Assembly: GCF_021245735.1 (NCBI RefSeq) | Contig: NZ_JAJISB010000028.1 | Span: forward strand, 30,172-94,171 | Reading direction: 5' to 3' | Origin: Brevibacillus daliensis | GTDB taxonomy: Bacteria > Bacillota > Bacilli > Brevibacillales > Brevibacillaceae | DNA: 64,000 nucleotides | Part shown: positions 17,797 through 25,978 of the stretch, piece after piece | Position numbering within the stretch: position 1 is the first letter of the stretch | Layout: every line of letters begins with the position of its first letter | Notes under the pieces: generated by a model | Databases searched by the model: none | What the model was told of the DNA's origin: nothing | What the model saw: only the letters and a program-made list of their open reading frames with translations | Program-made: the position numbers and the translations under genes

Positions 17797-17830
17797 GAAA
17801 CCCCGCTCACTTGTTAATGGGCGGGGTTTA
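17797..17830 (+). terminator. Hairpin between znuA and the convergent ArsR-type gene
   Basis: AAACCCCGC / GCGGGGTTT inverted repeat, 25 bases after the znuA stop. The T-run is short on both strands. Confidence 0.7.
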
Positions 17831-17850
17831 CATGATTAAGTAAGAAAGAG

Positions 17851-18222
17851 CTACGATTTAGATTCGTTTGCGTGTTCGACGCCTGCATGAATAAGCATAC
17901 GAACATGATCGTCATCCAGTGAATAATAGACCATTTTTCCGACTTTGCGATATTTAGCTAATCCCAGATTACGAAGAAGTCGCAAGTGATGGGAAGCGGT
18001 AGCTACACTAATACCAATTACGGCCGCTACATCGCATACACATAGCTCTTCGGTTAACGAGAGCGCATAAATAATTTTGGATCGGGTGTCGTCTGCCAGA
18101 GCTTTAAACAATGGTGCTACACCATTAGCTTCTTCGATCCGGGGCCTTAAATCTTTTACTTTTTCAGCCTCAACGCATTCAATTTCACAAATGTCCTTCT
18201 GTGTATGTTCTCCGATAGACAA
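17851..18222 (-). CDS. SmtB/ArsR-family metal-sensing repressor
   Basis: About 123 residues. The winged helix contains LFKALADDTRSKIIYAL and SVATASHHLRLLRNLGL. Two metal sites are visible: an alpha3N-type site (N-terminal CEIEC plus ELCVCD) and an alpha5 site with spacing D-x-H-(x10)-H-x2-E (DDDH...HANE), exactly the SmtB zinc pattern. It should release DNA when Zn, Cd or Pb is high. It is divergent from znuCB. Start TTG 18222 is favoured because GTG 18231 overlaps the AGAGG site. No efflux pump gene lies next to it, which is unusual for this type. Confidence 0.85.
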   Translation of the reverse strand: MSIGEHTQKDICEIECVEAEKVKDLRPRIEEANGVAPLFKALADDTRSKIIYALSLTEELCVCDVAAVIGISVATASHHLRLLRNLGLAKYRKVGKMVYYSLDDDHVRMLIHAGVEHANESKS

Positions 18223-18289
18223 AGCGATCACCTCTTCTATCTATTATAACTTGAGAAGAGCCCTGATTCATAGTAGGATGGAAGTATTA

Positions 18290-18312
18290 AATAGGAATTA
18301 TTACGATTATGC
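18290..18312 (+). promoter_or_regulatory. Zur-box-like operator before znuC
   Basis: AAATAGGAATTATTACGATTA matches the site before znuA at 20 of 21 positions (T instead of G in the centre). It lies 22 bases before the znuC start, in the gap shared with the divergent SmtB-type gene. Confidence 0.8.
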
Positions 18313-18333
18313 AATAGTTAGGAAGTTGATGAG

Positions 18334-19107
18334 ATGCAAAAGGACATTCAACAAAGTAGCGTGATCTCCCTTGATCATGTCTTTTTTCGATATGAAGATG
18401 GTAAAAAGGTACTGGAAGATATTACGTTTCACTTAAATAAAGGCGATTTTATGGGTATCGTCGGACCAAATGGATCGGGAAAATCTACTTTAATGAAATT
18501 GATTTTGGGGTTAAACGTTCCATCGAAGGGTGAAATCAATCTATTTGGTCAGCCTCTGCAAAAATTTAAGGAATGGAACAAAATTGGTTATGTAGCGCAG
18601 CAGGCTGCTCATGGAGCAAGTGGATTCCCAGCAACTGTACGTGAGGTAGTATCCTCCGGTTTAGTTGGTAAGGTGGGGATGTTCCGTAGATTAACTGCTG
18701 AACACCGCCAACAAGTGGCAGACGTTATTGAACGTGTAGGTCTTTCTGCAAAGATAAATGAGCGCATTAGCAACCTATCTGGAGGACAGCTTCAACGCGT
18801 ATTTATTGCTCGTGCATTAGTCTCAGAGCCTGAGCTACTTATTTTAGACGAGCCTACTGTAGGGGTGGATCAGGAGTCGATCCAACAATTTTATGAGCTG
18901 CTTCGATCTTTAAAGGATGAAACGGGAATGACTATGGTAATTGTAAGTCATGATGTGAGCGTCATGATGGAGTGGGTAAATAAAGTGGCATGCTTACAGC
19001 GCCGATTGCATTTCCATGGTACAACCGAGGAATATGAACATAATCAGGAAGAGATTTTCCGTTCGATGTATGGAGATAGCGTGCGCTTGCTAACCCACAA
19101 CCATTAA
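18334..19107 (+). CDS. znuC: Zinc ABC transporter ATP-binding protein ZnuC
   Basis: A 257-residue ABC ATPase: Walker A GPNGSGKST, signature LSGGQLQRV, Walker B LLILDEPTVGVD, and the switch histidine in IVSHDVS. It powers zinc import with ZnuB and the binding protein ZnuA. ATG 18334 follows a weak site (GTTGATGAG). A Zur-type operator lies immediately upstream, so expression should rise in zinc starvation. Confidence 0.93.
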   Translation: MQKDIQQSSVISLDHVFFRYEDGKKVLEDITFHLNKGDFMGIVGPNGSGKSTLMKLILGLNVPSKGEINLFGQPLQKFKEWNKIGYVAQQAAHGASGFPATVREVVSSGLVGKVGMFRRLTAEHRQQVADVIERVGLSAKINERISNLSGGQLQRVFIARALVSEPELLILDEPTVGVDQESIQQFYELLRSLKDETGMTMVIVSHDVSVMMEWVNKVACLQRRLHFHGTTEEYEHNQEEIFRSMYGDSVRLLTHNH

Positions 19108-19143
19108 ACTGTTGATGCGGAATAGAAAGAAGGAAAACAAGGA

Positions 19144-19983
19144 ATGTTAGCCGATTGGTGGAACTATGAGTTTTTACGATATACATTATTCTCAGGAATT
19201 ATAATTGGGCTAATTGCACCTATTCTGGGCACGTTTTTAATCGTTCGTCGTCTTTCTATGATGGCAGACGGTCTTTCGCACGTAACGCTGTCGGGAGTGG
19301 CCTTCGGAATGCTAATCTCCAAGAAGATTGCGTTTTTTAGTGTGGTAAATCCTCTGTTTTTTGGAATGTTGTTTTCCGTGATCGGGTCGCTTTTCATTGA
19401 ACGGTTACGTAAAGTATATAGAGCCTATCAGGATTTAGCTATACCAATTATTTTATCTACTGGACTAGGTTTGTTCACGGTACTTGTCAGTATCGCAGAT
19501 GGGTTTAATCAGGATTTATATTCCTACCTGTTCGGAAGTATTGTAACGGTAACCTTTGAAGACTTACTTGCCCTTTTAGGGGTAGCAGTTGTTGTGCTGG
19601 GTACGATGTTTCTGATGTATAAGGAATTGTTTGCTGTTTCCTTTGACGAGGAGTTTGCACGTGTTTCTGGTGTCTCGCGTCGTACCATCAATTTATGGTT
19701 TATGGTGCTGGTTGCTCTTACAATTGCGGCATCCATGAGAATTGTTGGGGTTTTACTAATATCAGCTCTGATTACCATTCCGGTAGCTGCCAGTTTACAA
19801 ATTGCACGCAGTTTTAAGCAAGCCATTATTTATGCGATTGTATTTGCTGAAATCTCAGTTTTAACAGGACTGTACCTGGCCTATATGCTCAATTGGGCAT
19901 CCGGAGGTACGATAGTTTTGGTCGCAGTAATTATTCTTCTTCTGGTCTTGGGAGGGAAGCGCCTGCGAGCCATGTTGCGCTAG
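19144..19983 (+). CDS. znuB: Zinc ABC transporter permease ZnuB
   Basis: A 279-residue permease of the ABC-3 family with about eight transmembrane helices, the start FLRYTLFSGIIIGLIAPILGTFLIVRR split by the membrane, and MADGLSHVTLSGVAFG, the family hallmark. It forms the membrane channel with ZnuC. ATG 19144 follows AAGGAAAACAAGGA. The end lies 17 bases before zur, so the regulator is cotranscribed with the transporter it controls. Confidence 0.93.
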   Translation: MLADWWNYEFLRYTLFSGIIIGLIAPILGTFLIVRRLSMMADGLSHVTLSGVAFGMLISKKIAFFSVVNPLFFGMLFSVIGSLFIERLRKVYRAYQDLAIPIILSTGLGLFTVLVSIADGFNQDLYSYLFGSIVTVTFEDLLALLGVAVVVLGTMFLMYKELFAVSFDEEFARVSGVSRRTINLWFMVLVALTIAASMRIVGVLLISALITIPVAASLQIARSFKQAIIYAIVFAEISVLTGLYLAYMLNWASGGTIVLVAVIILLLVLGGKRLRAMLR

Positions 19984-20000
19984 GGAAAGGAAGAGTGCAG

Positions 20001-20414
20001 ATGAATCTGGAGCAAGCGTTGCAATTGTTGAAAGACAAGGGATACAAATATACAGGTAAGCGTGAAGAAATGCTTAAGATTTGTGCTGATGAGAGAAGAT
20101 ATCTATCAGCTCGCGATATCATGGAACGGATGCGGGGCAATTATCCGAGTCTCAGCTTTGATACGGTGTATCGCAATATTTCTACCTTCGTAAATCTGGG
20201 GATATTAGAGGAAACAGAATTTGATGGGGAAGGTAAGTTTCGACTTAGTTGTTCTACGACTGGTCATCACCATCATATCATCTGTACCTCATGTGGAAAG
20301 ACCATATCAGTGCCTCACTGTCCCATGACGGTAATGCCTAATGTAGCGGAAGACTTCGTGGTAACGGGTCATAAATTCGAAGTATATGGTACATGTAAGG
20401 CTTGTAATGAATAG
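20001..20414 (+). CDS. zur: Zinc uptake regulator Zur (Fur family)
   Basis: A 137-residue Fur-family repressor. The N-terminal winged helix contains YLSARDIMERMRGNYPSLSFDTVYRNI; the dimerisation domain has HHHHIICTSCG and CKAC, the two CxxC pairs of the structural zinc site. With zinc it should bind the Zur boxes at 16695-16778 and 18290-18312. ATG 20001 follows AAAGGAAGAG. Other Fur-type specificities (Fur, PerR) are possible by sequence, but the zinc locus context favours Zur. Confidence 0.9.
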   Translation: MNLEQALQLLKDKGYKYTGKREEMLKICADERRYLSARDIMERMRGNYPSLSFDTVYRNISTFVNLGILEETEFDGEGKFRLSCSTTGHHHHIICTSCGKTISVPHCPMTVMPNVAEDFVVTGHKFEVYGTCKACNE

Positions 20415-20428
20415 ATGAATATAATGAA

Positions 20429-20467
20429 ACAGAGCCTCTCTTAAAAAGAGTTGGCTCTGTTTTTTTG
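20429..20467 (+). terminator. Terminator of the znuCB-zur operon
   Basis: ACAGAGCC / GGCTCTGT stem with an inner TCTC/GAGT pairing and a T7 run. Confidence 0.9.
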
Positions 20468-20580
20468 TGGTAGTAGAATGGATAAGCAGTATTGTTTTTC
20501 ACGGGGAAAATATGGACAAATATTCAAAGAAGAAGGAGCTACTATTTTTAAGAAAAGCTAATATATAGAATGTTTTTATC

Positions 20581-20708
20581 TGTTAACCTTTTGTAACTTG
20601 TTGTAAAACTTTTGTAACCACTTACCAATAACAGAGAGGTAAGATAAACTTATCAACAGAGATGATAAATATTCACTCAAACGAAAAATATTCACTCAAA
20701 TGATAAAT
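20581..20708 (+). promoter_or_regulatory. Phased TTACA repeats and tandem 15-bp repeats before a secreted-protein gene
   Basis: Read on the minus strand, TTACA, TTACA, TTACA and TTAACA occur at 10-11 base spacing (20581-20617), the arrangement of PhoP boxes in Bacillus. Downstream, AAATATTCACTCAAA is repeated exactly at 20667-20681 and 20686-20700, framed by two ATGATAAAT copies (20662-20670, 20700-20708). The 320-base gap before the gene holds nothing else apart from the zur terminator. PhoP control is inference. Confidence 0.55.
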
Positions 20709-20735
20709 TTTACTATCACTTTGGAGGTTTTACAT

Positions 20736-22364
20736 ATGAAATCATCAGTAAAAATCTTAACTAGCATCGCTTTATGCGGGGGTCTTTTAGCAGGTTCGGC
20801 AGTCAACTTTCCGGTTCATGCGGTTGATACTACCAAACTGTTACGAGAATTCGAAAAAGATACCCTATTTTCTATAAAAGATTTGCAGGTTAAACCAAAC
20901 AGCTATGTTTTGGATTCAGCTGTTGTAGATGTGACAGGCGATAATATTGCTGACAGCCTTACGCTAATTGGTACGAAAGAAGCAAAAGAAGATATTTATA
21001 TGGAGAACATCACATTGGTGATGCAGGATGGAAAAACACTGAAATTTAACCAAGTTTCCGTAGGTAAAGATGACAGTGGTTATGGTCCTAAAATGGTAAC
21101 AGCTGATATTGATAAGAATGGCACAGAAGATGTGCTGGTTCAAATGGCGACTGGTGGAAGTGGCGGAACATCCGTATATAGCTTGATTACCTTTGCCGGT
21201 GGAAAAGGTGCTGCTCTAATTGATCAGGATGTTCTGAACCAAGGTATTGAGTTTGATGTAGCCTTTGCAGATCAATTCAAAGCAGTTATTACAAATAAAA
21301 GCACGAAAGAAGTAACAACTGTAGACATAAGTGAAAATAAAGCGAACTACTTAGAGATGGGTATGTATGATGCTAAGGGTAAATTATTAGAACCAGTAAC
21401 AGGTGCTTTTAATGGATTGGGTCAGTTGAATGTTGATTATGATTTAGAAGGTAATGTGAAGCTGGTTGGCTTACAAAAAATTTGGGGTAGCTATCATGCA
21501 GATACTCTGGCATTCGCCAAATCTACATGGAAAGTAGAGAATGGCAAGTTAGTTTTGGAACAAACAAAAGTAACTCCTTTTGATTGGGACAATGACTCCA
21601 TTGCTCCTGATTACTTACCAACACAAGCTTTTACAGAAGCTTCTCTAAAGACAAAAGAGAATAACTACATCCTGGATTCAAAATTGGCAGATGTAACAGG
21701 CGATGGTGTTCGTGATGAGATATTCCTGGTAGGACATAAAGCAGAAGGAAAAGAAAGCTTATACGTATCTGAAATTACCCTAGGTATTAAAGATGGAAAA
21801 ACAAAAAAACTAACTCTGGGTACAGTAGGCGAAATAAATGAAGGATACGATGATGCTAAATTGTTCATCGGACACTTTAATAAAGATAAAAATAAAGACA
21901 TTCTGGTACAGATACCGAATGGTGGCAGCGGTGGCTTGCAAACATTCAGCCTTCTAACTTTTACTGATAATAAGCTCTCTGCGTTAGCTGACCAAGAAGT
22001 GCTTTCAAGAGGATTCGAGTATGATGTAGATTTCGCAGACAATTTCAAAGTAAATATCAGCAATGAAAAAACAGGCTTAAAAGAAACAATGGATATCAGT
22101 AAGTCTAAAGCAGGTTACATCGAAATGAACATGTATAAAGGAGACGGCAAGCTGCTTGAGAAAGTAGAAGGTTGGGCAGATCCTGTGTCCATGCTGACTG
22201 CTGTAGATATCGATAAAGATGGAATCTATGAACTTGAAGCGATTCAAGGTATCTCTGGGTCGTTTCATGCTGATAGACTAGGGATTGCAAAAACGGTGTG
22301 GTCTGTGAAAAATAACAAGTTAGAATTGGTGAATGAAACATTAGAATTACGCAAAGAAAAATAG
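20736..22364 (+). CDS. Secreted protein of two tandem FG-GAP/calcium-loop-like repeats
   Basis: A 542-residue exported protein: signal peptide about residues 1-30 (ILTSIALCGGLLAGSAVNF, cleavage after PVHA), then two homologous halves of about 250 residues. Each half has D-T-G-D-x-x-x-D loops (DVTGDNIADSL; DVTGDGVRDEI), a D-x-x-K-x-x-x-D-VLVQ segment with GGSGG (DKNGTEDVLVQMATGGSGG; NKDKNKDILVQIPNGGSGG), an FDV/YDV-x-FAD segment and an end GSYHADTLAFAKSTW / GSFHADRLGIAKTVW. The acidic loops resemble integrin-type calcium sites. Function unknown. ATG 20736 has TTGGAGG upstream. Possibly phosphate-regulated by its promoter. Confidence 0.8.
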   Translation: MKSSVKILTSIALCGGLLAGSAVNFPVHAVDTTKLLREFEKDTLFSIKDLQVKPNSYVLDSAVVDVTGDNIADSLTLIGTKEAKEDIYMENITLVMQDGKTLKFNQVSVGKDDSGYGPKMVTADIDKNGTEDVLVQMATGGSGGTSVYSLITFAGGKGAALIDQDVLNQGIEFDVAFADQFKAVITNKSTKEVTTVDISENKANYLEMGMYDAKGKLLEPVTGAFNGLGQLNVDYDLEGNVKLVGLQKIWGSYHADTLAFAKSTWKVENGKLVLEQTKVTPFDWDNDSIAPDYLPTQAFTEASLKTKENNYILDSKLADVTGDGVRDEIFLVGHKAEGKESLYVSEITLGIKDGKTKKLTLGTVGEINEGYDDAKLFIGHFNKDKNKDILVQIPNGGSGGLQTFSLLTFTDNKLSALADQEVLSRGFEYDVDFADNFKVNISNEKTGLKETMDISKSKAGYIEMNMYKGDGKLLEKVEGWADPVSMLTAVDIDKDGIYELEAIQGISGSFHADRLGIAKTVWSVKNNKLELVNETLELRKEK

Positions 22365-22386
22365 ATCGTGAAGCAAATAGCTATAG

Positions 22387-22418
22387 ACGGCAGAGGAGAA
22401 TGTTCTTCTGCCGTTTTT
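22387..22418 (+). terminator. Terminator behind the secreted-protein gene
   Basis: ACGGCAGA / TCTGCCGT stem with a T5 run. Confidence 0.88.
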
Positions 22419-22440
22419 ACGTTATTTCTACCAAAAGAGT

Positions 22441-22499
22441 GTAGACGTTTACAAAACTGTCTAGAAAGGTGCTTCATTGCTAGAAAACGTTTTGCTATA
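22441..22499 (+). promoter_or_regulatory. nadB promoter region with TAGAC/GTCTA inverted repeat
   Basis: TAGAC (22442-22446) and GTCTA (22459-22463) form an inverted repeat upstream of TTCATT (22471-22476)-17-TATAAT (22494-22499). It resembles the operators expected for the niacin-responsive repressor NiaR/YrxA; I recall only the general TAGACA/TGTCTA flavour of that motif, so this is a tentative call. Confidence 0.45.
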
Positions 22500-22539
22500 A
22501 TGATGGGGATATTGAAGCGAACAGAGAGTAGGTAGACAG

Positions 22540-24162
22540 ATGATCCCTAGATACGTATGTAATTTCAATACAGAGAATTTGCACAATATATCGACGGATG
22601 TAGTAGTAATTGGCTTTGGGATTGCTGGATTGTACACAGCATTGGAAGCCAGTAAAAATGCTGACGTTGTGCTGATTGGTAAAAAGGGTTTGATGGAGAG
22701 TAACACAAGATTTGCCCAAGGCGGAATTGCTGCAGTAACCGCTGAATCTGATTCTCCTGCATTACATCGTCACGATACTTTATTGGCAGGTGCCGGAATT
22801 TGTTCTTATGAAGCAGTTGACGCACTGGTACATGAAGGACCTGATCGCCTACAGGAGCTTATTACATATGGAACTCGTTTTGATAAAGATGAAGATGGAG
22901 AATACGAATTAACACGCGAAGGAGCGCATAGCGAACGTAGAATTCTGCATGCTCAAGGTGATGCCACCGGTGCGGAAATCGTGCGTGCTCTAGCTGAAAA
23001 AGTAAAAGCCTCACCACGAATTACCTTATTTGAAGAGCATTTTGCGATTGACTTACTAACAGAAAATAACCATTGCTCTGGTGTGCTTGTAATGAAACCT
23101 GATGGAAAGATTATTGCGATTCGTTCACAGGCTACCGTACTTGCAACAGGTGGAGCGGGACAACTATACCGTTATACGACCAATCCTGAAATCGCAACAG
23201 CAGATGGAGTCGCTATGGCTTACCGAGCTGGTGCGGAAGTAAAAGATATGGAATTTATCCAGTTCCATCCTACTGCTCTCTGCTATCCAGATGCACCAAG
23301 GTTTTTGATTTCTGAAGCTGTACGGGGAGAAGGTGCCATTTTACGAAACATTCATGGTGAGCGATTTATGGGCAATTATCATGAACTGATGGAGCTGGCT
23401 CCTCGTGATATTGTAGCCAGAGCGATTGTTTCTGAAATGGAAAGAACTAATTCTACGTACGTTTATTTAGATATTACACATGAGTCGGAACAATTGATTA
23501 AGCATCGCTTTCCGACAATCTATGAATTTTGCTTAACATATGGTCTTGATATGGTAACAGACTGGATTCCTGTAGCACCTGCTTGCCATTACATGATGGG
23601 CGGTGTGACAACAGATCTGAATGGTGAAACCACATTGCCAAGGCTGTTTGCCTGCGGAGAGGTATCATGCACAGGTGTACATGGAGCCAATCGCTTAGCC
23701 AGTAATTCCTTATCTGAAGCGATTGTATTTGGGCATCGCATCACAGCTAGACTTGCCACACTTGAAAAACTGGAGAATAATCAGAATCATCTTCATGAAA
23801 ATCTCTCTACACAAAAGGGATATAATGTGATGAAAGAGCGGCTTCATCTTCAAAAGTTAATGCTTCGAAAAGTAGGTGTGAAGCGCGATGCAAAGAGTCT
23901 AACTGATACGATTGATCAATTGGAAAAGATGCATGCGATATATGGGTTGGACTACACTACCCAAGAAGCTTTTGAAATGAAGAATTTATTAACGGTTGCA
24001 CTCTTAACGGCACGTGCAGCTTTGACCAGAACTGAAAGCAGGGGCGGACATTATCGTCTGGATTATCCAGAAAAGAACGATACAGACTGGTGTGTACATT
24101 TAATTCAAAGTATGAGCATGGGTCTCATGAAAGAGAGGGCAAGCCAGCATGTTGTGGAATAA
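22540..24162 (+). CDS. nadB: L-aspartate oxidase NadB
   Basis: A 540-residue FAD enzyme that oxidises L-aspartate to iminoaspartate for quinolinate synthesis. FAD-binding VVVIGFGIAGLYTALEA lies at about residues 18-34, followed by RFAQGGIAAV, the active-site HSERRILHAQGDATG, MEFIQFHPTAL and the C-terminal ESRGGHYRLDYP. Start ATG 22540; the N-terminal extension before the FAD motif (about 17 residues) is normal for Firmicutes. It overlaps nadC by 14 bases. Confidence 0.95.
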   Translation: MIPRYVCNFNTENLHNISTDVVVIGFGIAGLYTALEASKNADVVLIGKKGLMESNTRFAQGGIAAVTAESDSPALHRHDTLLAGAGICSYEAVDALVHEGPDRLQELITYGTRFDKDEDGEYELTREGAHSERRILHAQGDATGAEIVRALAEKVKASPRITLFEEHFAIDLLTENNHCSGVLVMKPDGKIIAIRSQATVLATGGAGQLYRYTTNPEIATADGVAMAYRAGAEVKDMEFIQFHPTALCYPDAPRFLISEAVRGEGAILRNIHGERFMGNYHELMELAPRDIVARAIVSEMERTNSTYVYLDITHESEQLIKHRFPTIYEFCLTYGLDMVTDWIPVAPACHYMMGGVTTDLNGETTLPRLFACGEVSCTGVHGANRLASNSLSEAIVFGHRITARLATLEKLENNQNHLHENLSTQKGYNVMKERLHLQKLMLRKVGVKRDAKSLTDTIDQLEKMHAIYGLDYTTQEAFEMKNLLTVALLTARAALTRTESRGGHYRLDYPEKNDTDWCVHLIQSMSMGLMKERASQHVVE

Positions 24163-24997
24163 AAGAGAGCTGCAAAGAAAAATAGAAGAATGGTTATTTG
24201 AAGATGTTGGACATGGTGATATTACGACGTCATCTACAATCTCAAGTGAAGAACAAGGAACAGGTATTTTGTATGCCAAGGAAAATGGCGTAGTTGCCGG
24301 GATCGAAATAGCAGAACTTGTATTTCATACTGTAGATGATAAGCTGGTATTTACCAAGAAATTGGAAGATGGCAGTCGCGTACAAAAAGGCGAAGTAATT
24401 GTTGAGGTGAGCGGTTCCGTACAATCTATTCTAACAGGCGAGCGTCTAGCTCTTAATCTGATGCAACGCATGAGTGGTATTGCTACTCGTACCAATGAGT
24501 TCGCACAGGCAATTGAGGGCACGAATGCAAGAATCGTTGATACTCGTAAAACCACTCCTGGACTGCGTATACTAGAGAAGTATGCTGTTCGTGTAGGTGG
24601 CGGACATAATCACCGTTTTGCGTTATATGATGCTGTCATGATTAAAGATAACCATATTAAAGGTGCAGGTGGAATTACGAATGCCGTTAGTAAGGCACGA
24701 CAAGCCATCCCGCATACCATGAAAATCGAAGTGGAAGCAGAGTCGTTGAATGAAGTGAAGCAGGCACTAGAGGCAGGAGCTGATATCATCATGCTGGATA
24801 ACATGTCCTGCGAAATGATGTCTGAAGCGATTTCGCTTATTAATGGAAGAGCAATAACAGAAGCATCCGGGGGAATAACTCTGGAGACGGTACAAGCAAT
24901 TGCGATGACAGGTGTAGATGTCATTTCTGTCGGTGGTTTGACCCATTCTGTCAAAGCTCTTGATATTAGTCTGGACCTTAATCAACGAAAAAGATAA
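24149..24997 (+). CDS. nadC: Nicotinate-nucleotide pyrophosphorylase (carboxylating) NadC
   Basis: A 282-residue enzyme converting quinolinate and PRPP to nicotinate mononucleotide and CO2. Hallmarks are [35 protein letters not shown], the RVGGGHNHR substrate loop and VMIKDNHI, and the barrel end [13 protein letters not shown]. Start ATG 24149 inside nadB indicates coupling. The next gene, coaX, is 20 bases further on. Confidence 0.96.
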   Translation: MLWNKRELQRKIEEWLFEDVGHGDITTSSTISSEEQGTGILYAKENGVVAGIEIAELVFHTVDDKLVFTKKLEDGSRVQKGEVIVEVSGSVQSILTGERLALNLMQRMSGIATRTNEFAQAIEGTNARIVDTRKTTPGLRILEKYAVRVGGGHNHRFALYDAVMIKDNHIKGAGGITNAVSKARQAIPHTMKIEVEAESLNEVKQALEAGADIIMLDNMSCEMMSEAISLINGRAITEASGGITLETVQAIAMTGVDVISVGGLTHSVKALDISLDLNQRKR

Positions 24998-25017
24998 GAA
25001 CAAAAGGGGCAAGGACC

Positions 25018-25803
25018 ATGCTACTGGTAATAGATATAGGAAATACGAATATTGTACTTGGAATGTATAAAGAGGAAGAATTGGTGCATCACTGGCGAAT
25101 TGCTAGCGATCGTAGCAAGACGGAAGATGAGTATGGTATGGTGGTTCGTAGTCTGTTTCAAAATGCACAAGTAACGTTTAACGAGGTGAGTGGGATCATT
25201 GTATCATCTGTCGTACCGCCATTAAACAGAGCGATTGAAAGAATGTGCAAGAAGTATTTTGGACAAACTCCACTCATTATTGGTCCAGGCATCAAGACGG
25301 GGCTTAATATCAAGGCAGAATATCCAAGAGAAGTGGGATCAGACAGAATCGTTAATGCAGTAGCTGCTATCCATGAATATGGCACGCCACTGATTATCGT
25401 TGATTTTGGGACTGCTTCAACTTTTTGCTATGTAGATGAACGCAAGCAATACCTAGGGGGAGCAATAGCACCTGGGGTTTCAATTGCGACAGAAGCATTA
25501 TTTACCCGTGCTTCCAAATTGCCACGCATCGAAATTAACAAAGTAGCAAGCGCCATTGGACGAAACACGGTTGCTTCCATGCAGGCAGGTATCTACTACG
25601 GTTTTATTGGACAAGTAGAGGGAATCGTTAATCGCATGAAAAAGGAAATGAATAGTAATCCTACTGTAGTCGCTACAGGTGGTCTTGCTACCTTGATTGC
25701 TGATAATACGGATTGTATCAATGTAGTTGATCCTGATTTAACCTTGAAGGGACTACGATTGATCTATCAGCGTAATATGGATGCGAGCAGGAGTGAAAAA
25801 TGA
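25018..25803 (+). CDS. coaX: Type III pantothenate kinase CoaX
   Basis: A 261-residue ASKHA-fold kinase with [39 protein letters not shown] and [15 protein letters not shown]. It phosphorylates pantothenate in the first step of coenzyme A synthesis and is insensitive to feedback by CoA. Strong AAAGGGGCAAGGA site before ATG 25018. In B. subtilis coaX directly follows ftsH; here the NAD and zinc genes lie between. Confidence 0.95.
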   Translation: MLLVIDIGNTNIVLGMYKEEELVHHWRIASDRSKTEDEYGMVVRSLFQNAQVTFNEVSGIIVSSVVPPLNRAIERMCKKYFGQTPLIIGPGIKTGLNIKAEYPREVGSDRIVNAVAAIHEYGTPLIIVDFGTASTFCYVDERKQYLGGAIAPGVSIATEALFTRASKLPRIEINKVASAIGRNTVASMQAGIYYGFIGQVEGIVNRMKKEMNSNPTVVATGGLATLIADNTDCINVVDPDLTLKGLRLIYQRNMDASRSEK

Positions 25804-25857
25804 GTTGTTCACCGACTTATATAGCTGGTGAGCATGATAACTATGGGAAGAAGAGGG

Positions 25858-25896
25858 CCCTACAGCGTGTCGATGTACATGCTTGTAGGGTTTTTT
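25858..25896 (+). terminator. Terminator of nadB-nadC-coaX
   Basis: CCCTACAGC... / ...TTGTAGGG stem with a T6 run, 55 bases after the coaX stop. Confidence 0.88.
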
Positions 25897-25938
25897 CATT
25901 TCGATCGAAAAAAAAGAGCCTCTTCTTACCAGAATTGT

Positions 25939-25961
25939 AAAAGGCGCCCCGAGGGACGCCT
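25939..25961 (-). terminator. Terminator of the PheC-like gene
   Basis: On the minus strand AGGCGTCCC-TC-GGGGCGCCT is followed by TTTT, 18 bases after the stop of the gene at 25979. Confidence 0.8.
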
Positions 25962-25978
25962 AAACAATTTAATCTATC

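Noticed and set aside
20662..20708. CRISPR-like array
   Set aside because: Only two 15-bp repeats with a 4-base spacer; no cas genes anywhere in the window.
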